DNA of 64,000 nucleotides from Streptomyces sp. NBC_00775 (GCF_036347135.1 NZ_CP108938.1:1798001-1862000); one strand, 5' to 3'; shown: positions 1-8,551, counted from the stretch's first letter. The notes: generated by a model not told the origin, from the letters alone. A program made the numbers and translations.

Positions 1-886
1 TGTCGAAACCGCTGGGGCGCGCGGCAGGGGCGTACGCACCCTCGCGCCCGGCGTGAGGGGCGTACGCATCGGCGCCGGAGTCCGTGGCGGGGCGCGCGGC
101 AGCCGGGTACGAGCCGGGGCGGGAGGGCGCCCAGTCGTCCGGCAGCCCGGGGTCCTCGAACGGAGAGCCCGGTCCGGTCTGCTCCGGGATCGTCGAGTGG
201 CGGCGGGTGTCCGAGGACGCCCCCGGGGCGCCGGGCCGTGCGTCACCCGCGCCCGGACCCCGCCGGACGCCGCCTCGGCCGAACGGATCCGCGCCGCGCT
301 CGGGCTCCTGTACCCGGAACACGTCCCCGGCCGCGGCGGCCGGGATGTTCAGGGCGCCCTGCGCGTGGGTGTGCAGGGCGCGGCGGTCGAGGTTCTCCAT
401 GCGGTGACGGAGCTCGGCGCAGCGGGCCGTGGCGCGCTCGTGGTCGTCGTGGGCCCAGGCGAGGTCGAGCCGGATCGACTCGGCCTCCTCCTGGGAGCCG
501 GCCGAGTGCAGCTGCCGGCCCAGCTCGGCCTGGCGCTCGGCCGCGTAGCGCTGTTCGCGGAGCATGACGTCGAGGCGGTCGCTGAGGGCGTCCCGGCCGC
601 CGGGCCGGGCGTCGTACGCGGCGAGCGCGCCGCCGTGCAGGGCCCGGGCCCGCTCGGTCTCCTGGGCCGCGGCGCGGTCGCCGTACTCCGCGGCGGTGTC
701 CTGGAGGAGCGCCTCCACGACGTCCCAGGGCGGCACTTCCCAGCCCTCCAGGCAGGCCCGCATGCCGTCGGGGTCGCGCTGCCAGAACACGGCGCACCAG
801 CCGCCGCCCTGATCGAGCCGATCCATCAGCCCGCTCAGGTACTTCGCGAACTCCCGCACTTGACCCGGGAGTTGTTCTACAGCCAT
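1..886 (-). CDS. Hypothetical protein, 3' end beyond the window
   Basis: The reading frame starts at the ATG at 886 (N-terminus MAVEQLPGQVREFAKYL) and stays open to the left edge, so about 295 residues are visible and the C-terminus is missing. The first 170 or so residues are acidic, Glu/Arg/Ala-rich and probably helical, with a possible coiled coil (many Q, E, A and R between roughly 80 and 150). The remainder is Pro/Gly/Ala-rich and probably disordered, with repeated Asp-Ala-Tyr-Ala-Pro-like patches. There are no signal peptide, membrane segments or enzyme motifs. Proteins of this make-up in Streptomyces are sometimes labelled as tegument-like, which says nothing about function. I do not recognise a specific role. 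Confidence is mainly from codon bias and the long open frame. Confidence 0.6.
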   Translation of the reverse strand, partial: MAVEQLPGQVREFAKYLSGLMDRLDQGGGWCAVFWQRDPDGMRACLEGWEVPPWDVVEALLQDTAAEYGDRAAAQETERARALHGGALAAYDARPGGRDALSDRLDVMLREQRYAAERQAELGRQLHSAGSQEEAESIRLDLAWAHDDHERATARCAELRHRMENLDRRALHTHAQGALNIPAAAAGDVFRVQEPERGADPFGRGGVRRGPGAGDARPGAPGASSDTRRHSTIPEQTGPGSPFEDPGLPDDWAPSRPGSYPAAARPATDSGADAYAPHAGREGAYAPAARPSGFD

Positions 887-1032
887 CACACGACTCCCCG
901 CCCGAATGGAGTACTCCGGTCCGGTAGAAAACACCAGCCGTGTTACGGAACGGCTACAGGGAGTTTTCGGGCCGGACGCAGAGCGCTCCGGGATGGATGA
1001 CACCGGTGTGCGGCCCTTGCAGGACGCAGCTG

Positions 1033-2151
1033 TCAGGAGACCCTACTCGCCTCCCCCGCCGGGTGGTTGGCGGCCAGTCCGCCGCGCGCGAAGGCGAGCA
1101 CCAGCGCGCCCGCTGTCACCCCGCAGGCGCCGGCCGCGGCGGCCGCCGTGAGCGTGGAGCCCGCGAGCAGCAGACCGGCGACCGCGGAACCGGCCGCGAT
1201 ACCGCCGCCGATGAGCGTCACCAGCCAGGCGAACGCCTCCGTCACCGTCCCCTCCGGCGCGAGTTCGCCGACCAGCCCGAAGGCCACGGTGAGCAGCGGC
1301 GCGAAGAACACCCCGGTGCCGACGGCCACCAGGCAGGCGCCCGCGGGTCCGGGCACGAGGGCCACGAGCCAGTACGTCGCCGCCATCCCGGCGGCGAGCA
1401 GGACGGCCTTGTCCCGCGCCGCCGCGGCCCAGCCGAGCGCGCCGTGGGTGACCGCGCCGAGCAGCGCGCCGAGCGCGGACAGCGCCATGAGGGTGCCCGC
1501 ACCGCCCGGCACCGAGTGCGCCTCGGCGAGGTGCCGGGTGGGCGGGAAGCCGTCCTCGGCGCCCGCGATGTCGAACCCGACGACTCCCACGTCGCGGTAC
1601 TTGTTGACGAGCTCGGCGATCTCGCGGGATCCGGCGGCATGCCGCATCGCGGTGACCAGGGCGCCGATCCGGATGCGGTGGCCGGCCGCGGCGGCCCGTC
1701 GCTCGCCCTCGCGGAAGCCTTCGAGGACGGCCTGGACGACCTCGTCGAGGGTGAGGCCCTTGGCGGTGTGCAGTTCGGGGGCGTGCTTGACCTCGGCGTA
1801 GACGACACCGTCGGCGGCGAGGTCCTCGGCGCATTCGGCGGCGACCCTGACCAGTGCCTCGCGGGTCTGCATCACTCCGACGGTGTGCGAGAAGGTCTCC
1901 AGGTAGCGCTCCAGCGAACCGGAGTCGGCGGCCTCACGGAACCAGGCGCCGAGCTCGGCGGCATCGCTCTTGGGCAGGGCGTCGTATCCGGTCTCGCGGG
2001 CGAGCGCGAGGACGGTGGCAGGCCGCACACCGCCGTCGAGGTGGTCGTGCAGCAGCACCTTGGGCGCGCGCCGTATCTGTTCCGCGGTGGCGACGGCGGG
2101 GCCGGTCTGATCCGAAGTGGCCGCAGCGGGGCGGTCGTTGGTGATCGACAT
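1033..2151 (-). CDS. Chimeric ORF: adenosine deaminase N-terminal half fused to MFS transporter C-terminal half
   Basis: Residues about 1-212 match the first half of Streptomyces adenosine deaminase, including the metal-binding HDHLDGG segment (around 35-41) and the Tyr-Ala-Glu-Val-Lys strand near 118-122. At about residue 213 (DNA near 1510-1530) the protein changes abruptly to hydrophobic, Gly/Ala-rich segments typical of the last four or five helices of a major facilitator transporter. The deaminase HAGE, Gly-His-Gly and C-terminal metal/catalytic segments are absent, so deaminase activity is not expected, and half an MFS protein should not transport. The join is in frame, which suggests a recombination deletion removing the end of add, anything between, and the start of an MFS gene. 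An assembly error is the main alternative. Confidence 0.8.
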   Translation of the reverse strand: MSITNDRPAAATSDQTGPAVATAEQIRRAPKVLLHDHLDGGVRPATVLALARETGYDALPKSDAAELGAWFREAADSGSLERYLETFSHTVGVMQTREALVRVAAECAEDLAADGVVYAEVKHAPELHTAKGLTLDEVVQAVLEGFREGERRAAAAGHRIRIGALVTAMRHAAGSREIAELVNKYRDVGVVGFDIAGAEDGFPPTRHLAEAHSVPGGAGTLMALSALGALLGAVTHGALGWAAAARDKAVLLAAGMAATYWLVALVPGPAGACLVAVGTGVFFAPLLTVAFGLVGELAPEGTVTEAFAWLVTLIGGGIAAGSAVAGLLLAGSTLTAAAAAGACGVTAGALVLAFARGGLAANHPAGEASRVS

Positions 2152-2167
2152 GGCCGGAGGTTAGTGA

Positions 2168-2179
2168 CTACGCGCGTAG
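2168..2179. promoter_or_regulatory. Perfect 12-bp palindrome upstream of the deaminase chimera
   Basis: CTACGCGCGTAG is a perfect palindrome 17 bp upstream of the ATG of the adenosine deaminase chimera (2151). Its position fits an operator or promoter-overlapping repressor site. No cognate regulator can be named from the sequence. Confidence 0.45.
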
Positions 2180-2225
2180 ACGACAAGGGGTATTCCATCA
2201 GCTGGAAACCCATGCGGTTCACATG

Positions 2226-2480
2226 TCACGCCACCTGCGCCAACGCGCATCGCACGACGAGGTCGTCCATCGACAGTCCGAGCGCCCGCGCCAGCGCCGC
2301 CACCGTGAAGAAGGCGGGGGTGGGCGCCCGTCCGGTCTCGATCTTGCGCAGCGTCTCGGCGGAGATCCCGGCCACCGCCGCGACCTCCGCCATGCTGCGG
2401 CCACCACGCGCCTTGCGCAGCAACTGGCCGAGCCGCTCGCCGCGTTCGCGCTCTTCGGGGGTCAGGGGAGTACGTACCAT
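2226..2480 (-). CDS. XRE-family helix-turn-helix regulator
   Basis: An 84-residue protein that is essentially one HTH domain. Residues about 16-74 follow the Cro/CI-XRE pattern, with the recognition region AEVAAVAGISAETLRKIETG followed by helices ending in Leu-Gly-Leu-Ser-Met-Asp-Asp-Leu. It binds DNA as a small repressor or activator. It is divergent from the methionine aminopeptidase gene, with 32 bp between the two start codons. That gap is centred on a 10-bp palindrome and contains -10-like hexamers in both orientations, so self-regulation and control of map are likely. There is no room for a Shine-Dalgarno if transcription starts just before the ATG, so the message is probably leaderless. 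Confidence 0.85.
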   Translation of the reverse strand: MVRTPLTPEERERGERLGQLLRKARGGRSMAEVAAVAGISAETLRKIETGRAPTPAFFTVAALARALGLSMDDLVVRCALAQVA

Positions 2481-2512
2481 GCCCCCATTCTAATACCGGT
2501 ATAGTAATTGGC
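2481..2512. promoter_or_regulatory. Divergent overlapping promoters and palindromic operator between HTH gene and map
   Basis: ATACCGGTAT (2493-2502) is a perfect palindrome in a 32-bp gap. On the plus strand TATAGT (2500-2505) lies 7 bp before the map ATG. On the minus strand TAGAAT (2492-2487) lies 6 bp before the HTH ATG. Both fit -10 boxes for leaderless transcripts, and the palindrome overlaps them, so one bound HTH dimer could block both promoters. Confidence 0.6.
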
Positions 2513-3280
2513 ATGGTGGAACTCAAGACAGACACATCGATCGACGAGATGTACGTGGCGGGCCAGGTCGTGGGCCGGGCGCTCACAGCGGTACGGGAAG
2601 CGGCCGACGTCGGCGTCTCGCTCCTGGAGCTGGACGAGGTGGCGCACCAGGTCCTGCGCGACGCGGGCGCGAGCTCCCCCTTCCTCGGCTACCGGCCCTC
2701 CTTCGCGCCCACCCCGTTCCCCGCGGTCATCTGCGCCTCGGTGAACAACGCGATCGTGCACGGCATCCCGAACGGCTACCGGCTGCGCGACGGCGACCTG
2801 GTCTCCATGGACTTCGGTGCCGAACTGGGCGGCTGGGTGGGCGACTCGGCGATCAGCTTCATCGTGGGCGAGCCGCGCGCGGCCGACGTACGCCTCGTGG
2901 AGACCGCCGAGCGCGCCCTCGCGGCGGGCATCGCGGCGGCCGTCGTCGGCAACCGCATCGGCGACATCGCGCACGCCATCGGCACCGTCTGCCGCGCGGC
3001 GGGATACGGCATCCCGGACGGCTTCGGCGGCCACGGCATCGGCCGCCGCATGCACGAGGACCCGGGCGTCCCGAACGAGGGTCGCCCCGGCCGCGGCCTC
3101 CCCCTCCGCCACGGCATGGTCCTCGCCATCGAGCCCATGCTCATCGGCGGCGGCACCGACGGCTACCACGCCGCCCCCGACGGCTGGACCCTCCGCACCA
3201 ACGACGGCTCCCGCGCGGCCCACGCGGAACACACGGTGGCGATCACGGCCGGGGGGCCACGCATCCTGACGGCGCGCTGA
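2513..3280 (+). CDS. map: Type I methionine aminopeptidase
   Basis: A 255-residue cytosolic metalloprotease that removes the initiator methionine. The family metal ligands are all visible: D100 (SMDFG), D111 (GDSAIS), H174 (GGHGIG), E207 (AIEPM) and E239 (AEHTVAI), plus the substrate-binding H83 (IVHGIP). The length is normal for a type Ia enzyme without a zinc-finger extension. The ATG at 2513 has no Shine-Dalgarno and lies 7 bp after a TATAGT box, which suggests a leaderless mRNA. This is probably an accessory copy rather than the one usually found in the ribosomal-protein operon, because it stands alone beside an HTH regulator. Assignment is firm; the accessory-copy idea is inference. Confidence 0.93.
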   Translation: MVELKTDTSIDEMYVAGQVVGRALTAVREAADVGVSLLELDEVAHQVLRDAGASSPFLGYRPSFAPTPFPAVICASVNNAIVHGIPNGYRLRDGDLVSMDFGAELGGWVGDSAISFIVGEPRAADVRLVETAERALAAGIAAAVVGNRIGDIAHAIGTVCRAAGYGIPDGFGGHGIGRRMHEDPGVPNEGRPGRGLPLRHGMVLAIEPMLIGGGTDGYHAAPDGWTLRTNDGSRAAHAEHTVAITAGGPRILTAR

Positions 3281-3447
3281 CTCCCGGCCCGCTCGCCGTC
3301 CCGGCGCGCCCAGCCGGCCCTTCGTGTCGGCGTACGACTCGTACAGCGGATGCCGCACGGCACTGACCATCGGGCGGGCAGCGCCCCGAGCTGCCGGGAC
3401 GCCGCCCGTACGACCTGTCACTACGCCGTGGGCACGACCACCGCTCG

Positions 3448-5259
3448 CTACGACGCCGGCCGCACCACCATCGCCGAGCCGCCGCCGCGGCGCACCTTCT
3501 CCGCCGCCGCGAGCCACTTGCCGTTGGGCAGCCGTTGCACACCGGTCGCCGCGCCGATCTCCGCGTTCTGGCGGAAGGCGTGGCCGAGGGACTCCAGTTG
3601 GGTCTTCAGCGTGCTGGTCCACAGGGCCGGTTCGAGTTCGGTGGTGGTCTGGTTGCGCTGGCTGGCGCGGGGCGCGGCGATCGCGTCCACCAGTGGCAGC
3701 CCGCGGTCCAGGAACTCGGTCAGCGTCTGCAGCACGGTCGTGATGATGGTCGCGCCGCCCGGCGAACCGAGCGCCACCACCGGCTGGTTGTTGCGGTCGA
3801 GCACGATCGTCGGGGAGATGGACGAGCGCGGCCGCTTGCCGGGGCCGGGCAGGTTCGGGTCGTGGACGTCGGGGCTCGCGGGCGTGAAGGAGAAGTCCGT
3901 GAGCTCGTTGTTGAGGAGGAAGCCGCGGCCCGGGACGGTGATGCCGCTGCCGCCGGTCTGCTCGATGGTCAGCGTGTACGCGACGACGTTGCCCCACTTG
4001 TCGGCCACCGTCAGATGGGTGGTGTTCTCGCCCTCGTACGTCGTCGGGGCGGCCGTTCCGGCGGTCGAGCAGGCCGCGGGGTCGCTCGGGTCACCCGGCG
4101 CCAGCGGGCTCGTCAGCACCGCGTCGTCCTTGATCAGGCACTCCCGCGAGTCCGCGTACTTCTGCGAGAGCAGCCCCTTGGTGGGTACGTCCTCGGAGGC
4201 GGGGTCGCCCACCCAGCGCCCCCGGTCCGCGAACGCGATCCGGCTCGCCTCGATGTAGCGGTGCAGGTACTGGACCTCGCTCGCCTTCGAAAGGTCGGTC
4301 TTCTCAAGGATGTTGAGCGCCTCGCCGACCGTGGTGCCACCCGAGGAGGAGGGCGCGATCGAGTAGACCTTCAACCCGCGGTACGACGTCCTCGTCGGCG
4401 CCTGAAGCTTCGCCTCGTACTCCGCCAGGTCCTCCAGGGACAGCTTGCCGGGGCGGGCGTTGTAGCCCGAACCCGGATCCACCGGCGGCTTGTTCACGGT
4501 GTCGACGATCTCCTGGCCGAGGTCGCCGTCGTAGATCGCGTCGGTGCCCTCCTTGCCCAACTCCTCGTACGTGCGCGCCAGATCGGGGTTCTTGAAGGTC
4601 GAGCCGACCACCGGGAGCGCGCCGTCCGGCAGGAACAGTTCGGCGGTGTCCGGGAAGTTCTTGAAGCGGGCCTGGTTGGACTCGGTCTGCGAGCGGAAGG
4701 TCGGGTCGACCGTGAAGCCGTCGCGGGCGATGCGCTCGGCGGGCTTCAGGACGCTGCCCAGCCGCTTGCTGCCCCACTCGTCCAGAGCCGTCTGCCAGGT
4801 GGCGGGGGTGCCGGGGGTGCCGACGCCCAGCCCGCTGGTCACCGCGTCCGCGAAGGCGAGCGGCTTGCCGTTCTCCAGGAACAGTCCGGAGTCGGCGGTC
4901 AGCGGTGCCGTCTCGCGGCCGTCGATCGTGTGCACCGTACGGGACTTGGCGTCGTAGTAGACAAAGTAGCCGCCTCCGCCGATGCCGGACGAGTAGGGCT
5001 CGGTGACGCCGAGAGCCGCCGCCGTGGCGACGGCCGCGTCCACGGCGTTGCCGCCCTTCTTCAGGACCTCGATTCCGGCGGCGGAGGCGTCCGCGTCGAC
5101 GCTCGCGACGGCTCCGCCGTATCCGACGGCGACGGGCACCTTCTCCGCCGCCTGGGCGGCGGGTGCGGCGGGTGCGGCGGGTGGCGCCGCCGCGCCGACC
5201 GACACCACCGCGGCCGAAACCGCCAAGACCGCCAGATTCCGCGCAAGAGGGCGACGCAT
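3448..5259 (-). CDS. ggt: Secreted gamma-glutamyltranspeptidase
   Basis: A 603-residue precursor with a signal peptide (MRRPLARNLAVLAVSAAVV, cleavage after an Ala-rich stretch near residue 38). The family layout is complete: large-subunit signature GGNAVDAAVATA (69-80) and Gly-Ile-Gly-Gly-Gly-Gly (92-97), then the autoprocessing/nucleophile site at T413 in EGENTTHLTVAD, then the SSISPTIV and GSPGGATI substrate-binding loops (479-486, 499-506). It cleaves itself into two subunits and transfers or hydrolyses gamma-glutamyl groups from glutathione and related peptides outside the cell. It stands alone, convergent with map and divergent from the gene at 5364. Start chosen because the ATG gives a clean signal peptide. 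Confidence 0.93.
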   Translation of the reverse strand: MRRPLARNLAVLAVSAAVVSVGAAAPPAAPAAPAAQAAEKVPVAVGYGGAVASVDADASAAGIEVLKKGGNAVDAAVATAAALGVTEPYSSGIGGGGYFVYYDAKSRTVHTIDGRETAPLTADSGLFLENGKPLAFADAVTSGLGVGTPGTPATWQTALDEWGSKRLGSVLKPAERIARDGFTVDPTFRSQTESNQARFKNFPDTAELFLPDGALPVVGSTFKNPDLARTYEELGKEGTDAIYDGDLGQEIVDTVNKPPVDPGSGYNARPGKLSLEDLAEYEAKLQAPTRTSYRGLKVYSIAPSSSGGTTVGEALNILEKTDLSKASEVQYLHRYIEASRIAFADRGRWVGDPASEDVPTKGLLSQKYADSRECLIKDDAVLTSPLAPGDPSDPAACSTAGTAAPTTYEGENTTHLTVADKWGNVVAYTLTIEQTGGSGITVPGRGFLLNNELTDFSFTPASPDVHDPNLPGPGKRPRSSISPTIVLDRNNQPVVALGSPGGATIITTVLQTLTEFLDRGLPLVDAIAAPRASQRNQTTTELEPALWTSTLKTQLESLGHAFRQNAEIGAATGVQRLPNGKWLAAAEKVRRGGGSAMVVRPAS

Positions 5260-5363
5260 CCGTACCTCCAGTCAACAGCCGTCCGCGCAGCGTAACTTCA
5301 CTGCCATGCCCGCGTCAGGACCCCCTCGAACACCGGTCCGTACTGCCGCTAACATGCGCGCCC

Positions 5364-6125
5364 ATGAATGACGACGTGCGCAACATCGTCCTCGGCGTGC
5401 TCGCGGCCGGCATCAGTGCCGCGCTCGGCTGGCTCGCCCGTACGTATCTGTGGAAGCGGAAGCTGCGGCGCAAGCAGGCGTTCTTCGGGCTGCCCGACAA
5501 CTCCGAGTCGCTGCTGGTGGTGAACCGCGAGGCCGGCGGACCGGAACTCACCGTGATGCGCCACGACGTGTTCGCACTCCTTGAGCTCTCCGCGCTGATC
5601 AAGGACTGCGGCGCGCACGCCCAGGTCATCGCGCACGACGCGGCACAGCAGGGTTTCGGGGAGCGCACCGAGTTCTGCGTGGGCGGGCCGTCGTCGAATC
5701 GCCGAATGGCCGCGCATCTGCACTCCCTGCTGCCGGGCATCCGCGTGAACACCGACGCCGAGCCGGGCCCGGACCGCGGCGCCTTCCAGATCGGCAGCGA
5801 GCGCTACCGCCTGGAGTCGGGCAAGGGCGAGTATGTGATCCTCGCCCGGCTCGTCGCGGGCCAGGACCGCGGAACGAGACCCGTCTTCCTCTTCTGCGGC
5901 CAGCGCGCGATCACCAACCAGGCGGCGACCCGCTATCTCGCCCGCAACCACGAACGCCTCGCGCGCAAGCACGGCGGCAACTCCTTCGTCCTGCTCCTGA
6001 AGGTCGTGAACTCCCAGGCATACGGCCCGGACGTCGTCGAACTCGTCGCGGACGTCACCCGGCCCGCCCAGACCCCGCTACCCACGCCCGCGCCACCGCG
6101 CAATTCCCACCGGGCGAACTCCTGA
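5364..6125 (+). CDS. Membrane-anchored conserved hypothetical protein
   Basis: 253 residues from the ATG at 5364 (MNDDVRNIVLGVLAAGISAAL). Residues about 6-27 form one transmembrane helix followed by a very basic stretch (KRKLRRK), predicting an N-out, C-in single-span protein with a soluble cytoplasmic domain. That domain has alternating strands and helices, a GGPSSNRRMAAHL segment and a FLFCGQRAITNQAATRYLA segment, suggesting a Rossmann-like or nucleotide-binding fold. An in-frame upstream start at 5163 would run through the ggt signal-peptide region and is rejected. I do not know its function. It is convergent with nothing and is followed by a 369-bp intergenic region. Confidence 0.75.
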   Translation: MNDDVRNIVLGVLAAGISAALGWLARTYLWKRKLRRKQAFFGLPDNSESLLVVNREAGGPELTVMRHDVFALLELSALIKDCGAHAQVIAHDAAQQGFGERTEFCVGGPSSNRRMAAHLHSLLPGIRVNTDAEPGPDRGAFQIGSERYRLESGKGEYVILARLVAGQDRGTRPVFLFCGQRAITNQAATRYLARNHERLARKHGGNSFVLLLKVVNSQAYGPDVVELVADVTRPAQTPLPTPAPPRNSHRANS

Positions 6126-6197
6126 GGCCCCTTTTCAGACCACCGCCAATGCGATCTAACCGGCACAGGGCAACCCAAAGGGACGTTTCCCCTCTTT

Positions 6198-6221
6198 CCG
6201 TGCGGTCCACAGCCCGCACGG
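6198..6221. promoter_or_regulatory. Hairpin reaching into the ribosome-binding site of a small ORF
   Basis: CCGTGCGG (6198-6205) and CCGCACGG (6214-6221) form a perfect 8-bp stem with an 8-nt loop. The 3' arm ends in the first bases of GGAGG (6220-6224), which precedes the TTG of the 32-codon ORF at 6234. It could modulate translation of that ORF or serve as a weak terminator for the upstream gene; the sequence cannot decide. Confidence 0.4.
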
Positions 6222-6233
6222 AGGTACGTCCCC

Positions 6234-6332
6234 TTGATTCGCGTACGCCCGCTGATTCCGCTCGCCCTCGCCACGGCCGCGTCCGCCGCCCTGAGTGACA
6301 CCCCCGACGCACACTTCCGCGCGATCCGCTAG
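6234..6332 (+). CDS. Possible 32-residue leader or small secreted peptide
   Basis: TTG start with GGAGG at 6220-6224, 9 nt upstream. The peptide has the shape of a signal sequence: basic start (IRVR), hydrophobic core (PLIPLALATAASAAL), then a short polar tail. It could be a real small secreted peptide, a leader peptide for the hydrolase gene 160 bp downstream, or the 5' remnant of a lost secreted-protein gene. It lies inside the 369-bp gap 6126-6494, where I see no other coding sequence. Support is the ribosome-binding site and composition only. Confidence 0.35.
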   Translation: MIRVRPLIPLALATAASAALSDTPDAHFRAIR

Positions 6333-6414
6333 AGCCCTCACGCACACGGAACGCACACTTCGGGGCGGCCGTTGCTCACGAAATGAACACTTCAACAATC
6401 GTTACTCGCACGTA

Positions 6415-6442
6415 ACTTACCGACGGGTTACTTCCGGTAAGT
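6415..6442. promoter_or_regulatory. Operator-like inverted repeat before the secreted hydrolase
   Basis: ACTTACCG (6415-6422) and CGGTAAGT (6435-6442) are an exact inverted repeat with a 12-bp spacer, 53 bp upstream of the GTG start at 6495. A further half-copy, GGTTACCG, follows at 6449-6456. The arrangement suggests a repressor or activator site for the hydrolase gene. Confidence 0.5.
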
Positions 6443-6494
6443 GATCAAGGTTACCGTCGGGTCACTTTGCACTGACACGAGTGAGGAGTGACCC

Positions 6495-8069
6495 GTGGGA
6501 CACGGTCGCAACGCCCTGCGCACGTCCGCCGTCGGTGCCGTCTCCGCGACGCTGATCGCCACCGCCGGCCTCGGTCTGGCCCCGGCCGCCCAGGCCGCCA
6601 CCAGCGCGGCGAGCATCCGCTTCGTCGACATCTCCGGAGACGGCGGCACGATCCTCAAGGCCAACGTCGTCACGCCCGCGGGCGCCGACGGCACCCGCGA
6701 CTACCCGCTCATCGTGCTGCCGACCAGCTGGGGCCTGCCGCAGGTCGAGTACCTCGCACAGGCCCAGAAGCTCGCCGACTCCGGCTATGTGGTGGTCAGT
6801 TACAACGTCCGCGGCTTCTGGCAGTCCGGCGGCGAGATAGAAGTGGCGGGCCCGCCGGACGTGGCCGACGCGTCCAAGGTGATCGACTGGGCGCTGGCGA
6901 ACACCCCGTCCGACGCACAGAAAGTCGGCATGGCGGGGATGTCGTACGGCGCCGGCATCAGCCTGCTCGCCGCCGCGCACGACAAGCGGATCAAGGCGGT
7001 CGCCGCCCTCAGCGGCTGGGCCGACCTCATCGAGTCGATCTACTCGGGCCGCACCCAGCACGCCCAGGCGGCAGCCCTGCTGGACGGCGCCGGCACGCTC
7101 ACCGGCCGCCCCAGCGCCGAACTCCAGCAGATATTCAAGGACTTCTTCGCCTCCGACCTCTCCAAGGAACAGGAGATCCTCGCCTGGGGGAAGAAACGTT
7201 CCCCCGAAACCTACATCGACCAGCTCAACGCCAACGGCGCGGCGATCATGCTGGCCAACGGCTGGGGCGACACGATCTTCTCGCCCAACCAGTACGCCAA
7301 GTTCTACGAGAAGTTGACCGGGCCCAAGAGGCTGGAGTTCCGCCCCGGCGACCATGCCACGGCCGAGGTGACGGGGCTGTTCGGGCTCCCCAACGACGTG
7401 TGGACGGACACGGGCCGCTGGTTCGACCACTATCTCAAGGGCGAGGACAACGGCATCGACCGCGAGCAGCCGGTCCAGCTCAAGCCCCGCACCACGGGCG
7501 CCTACGAGGGCTACCCGGACTGGAAGTCGGTCGGCGCGACCAGCAGGAAGATCGCCCTCGCGGGCACCACCACGATCCACACGAACGTCGACTCGGGCGC
7601 CGACGGCGGGATCATCTTCCTCTCCAGCATCCTCGACCAGCTCGCCCAACTGCCCCCGGTGGCTTCGATCCCGCTGCTGCCGCGCTACTGGGCGGCCGTC
7701 TGGCAGTCGGAGAAGTACGCGAGCGCCCAACAGGTGCGCGGCACCGTCGCGTTGCACACCACGGTCACACCCACCAAGGAGAGCGGCACCTTCGTCGCGT
7801 ACCTCTACGACGTGGGCCCGCTCGGCCTCGGCAAGCTGGTCAGCAACGCGCCGTACACCTTCCACGGGCGGACGCCCGGCAAGCCGTTCGGCGTCGACCT
7901 GGAGCTGAACTCCACGGCCTACGACGTCCCGGCAGGGCATCGGCTCGCCCTGGTCGTCGACACGGTCGACCCGCTCTACATCGAGCACAACCCGTCCGGC
8001 GCGCAGCTGACCTTCTCCTCGCCGGAGCACGACCCCTCGTATGTGTCGGTGCCCCTGCGCGAGCAGTGA
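6495..8069 (+). CDS. Secreted CocE/X-Pro dipeptidyl-peptidase S15-type hydrolase
   Basis: 524 residues, GTG start with a GAGGAGTGA ribosome-binding region just upstream. A signal peptide covers residues 1-34 (cleavage after AQA). The alpha/beta-hydrolase core follows: oxyanion region near SWGLPQ (78-83), nucleophile elbow GMAGMSYGAG with S150, acid region GWGDT and a His in PGDHATAE, then a C-terminal jelly-roll domain (from about 360) typical of the S15/CocE family. Expected activity is hydrolysis of prolyl-peptide, ester or acyl substrates outside the cell; the exact substrate cannot be read from sequence. It stands alone under an inverted-repeat operator and ends opposite the truncated ABC-transporter locus. 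Confidence 0.85.
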   Translation: MGHGRNALRTSAVGAVSATLIATAGLGLAPAAQAATSAASIRFVDISGDGGTILKANVVTPAGADGTRDYPLIVLPTSWGLPQVEYLAQAQKLADSGYVVVSYNVRGFWQSGGEIEVAGPPDVADASKVIDWALANTPSDAQKVGMAGMSYGAGISLLAAAHDKRIKAVAALSGWADLIESIYSGRTQHAQAAALLDGAGTLTGRPSAELQQIFKDFFASDLSKEQEILAWGKKRSPETYIDQLNANGAAIMLANGWGDTIFSPNQYAKFYEKLTGPKRLEFRPGDHATAEVTGLFGLPNDVWTDTGRWFDHYLKGEDNGIDREQPVQLKPRTTGAYEGYPDWKSVGATSRKIALAGTTTIHTNVDSGADGGIIFLSSILDQLAQLPPVASIPLLPRYWAAVWQSEKYASAQQVRGTVALHTTVTPTKESGTFVAYLYDVGPLGLGKLVSNAPYTFHGRTPGKPFGVDLELNSTAYDVPAGHRLALVVDTVDPLYIEHNPSGAQLTFSSPEHDPSYVSVPLREQ

Positions 8070-8112
8070 TCTCCGGCTGCCGCCGGCCGGGTCTGGCCCT
8101 GCGAGCCGCTGC

Positions 8113-8147
8113 TCCCCCTACAGTCTCGGGGCTGTGGGGGGACCCCC
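8113..8147. terminator. Probable bidirectional terminator
   Basis: CCCCCTACAG (8115-8124 approx.) pairs with CTGTGGGGG (8132-8140), one bulge, and overlaps a second stem GTGGGG/CCCCAC. It sits between the plus-strand hydrolase and the minus-strand ABC-transporter remnant, the expected place for a shared terminator. Confidence 0.4.
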
Positions 8148-8288
8148 ACCCGGCAGCAGCGTCCCTGGTTCGGCCGGTGCCACGTCCACGGCCTCGGTCT
8201 GGGGACTGCGCCGCTCCCACCGGGACACCCACTGGGCGAACCAGGAGAGCAGCATGCACATCCCGATGCAGATCGGTGAGATCACCAT
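8118..8288 (-). CDS. Small membrane-protein fragment, possibly residue of a deleted gene
   Basis: From an ATG at 8288 the frame encodes 56 residues: one hydrophobic helix (MVISPICIGMCMLLSWFAQWV) then a basic-polar tail (SRWERRS) and a Pro/Gly-rich end. The same frame is open upstream (DYDLPFIPVV precedes the Met), into sequence that belongs to the truncated binding protein in another frame. This suggests it is the tail of a membrane protein whose start has been lost, joined to the binding-protein gene at about 8315-8330. It might instead be an intact single-span small protein. Its identity is not recognised. Confidence 0.4.
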   Translation of the reverse strand: MVISPICIGMCMLLSWFAQWVSRWERRSPQTEAVDVAPAEPGTLLPGGGPPTAPRL

Positions 8289-8551
8289 CACCACGGGGAT
8301 GAACGGCAAATCGTAGTCGAGGTTCGGTCCTCCTTGGCGCCGACGGTGAAGCAGCCGCGCTTCTCGGCCCGCTTCCAGGTGGGCGAGCCGGGCAACTGAA
8401 AGCCTTGTGCCACTTGGTAGTCGGGGAGTTTCTCGGCGGCGGGGCCCTTGGTGGGCGGGGTGCCCTCCTTGCCGCAGGCGGCGGATGCGGCGGTGGCGGT
8501 CCGTGCCGCGAGCGCCACGAGGGCACGGCACACACGTGTCGTACGGATCAT
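8288..8551 (-). pseudogene. Truncated amino-acid ABC transporter substrate-binding lipoprotein
   Basis: 87-codon frame. Residues 1-26 form a lipoprotein signal ending in a lipobox-like SAAC, followed by KEGTPP and the section leading to FTVGAKED, which is where type-3 solute-binding proteins for glutamate/glutamine normally begin their first lobe. After VGAKED the frame runs into unrelated residues and stops. About 200 residues of both binding lobes are missing, and no permease genes follow. Together with the intact ATPase immediately upstream (8569-9312) this reads as an internal deletion of a glutamate-type importer operon. It may also be an assembly artefact. Confidence 0.7.
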
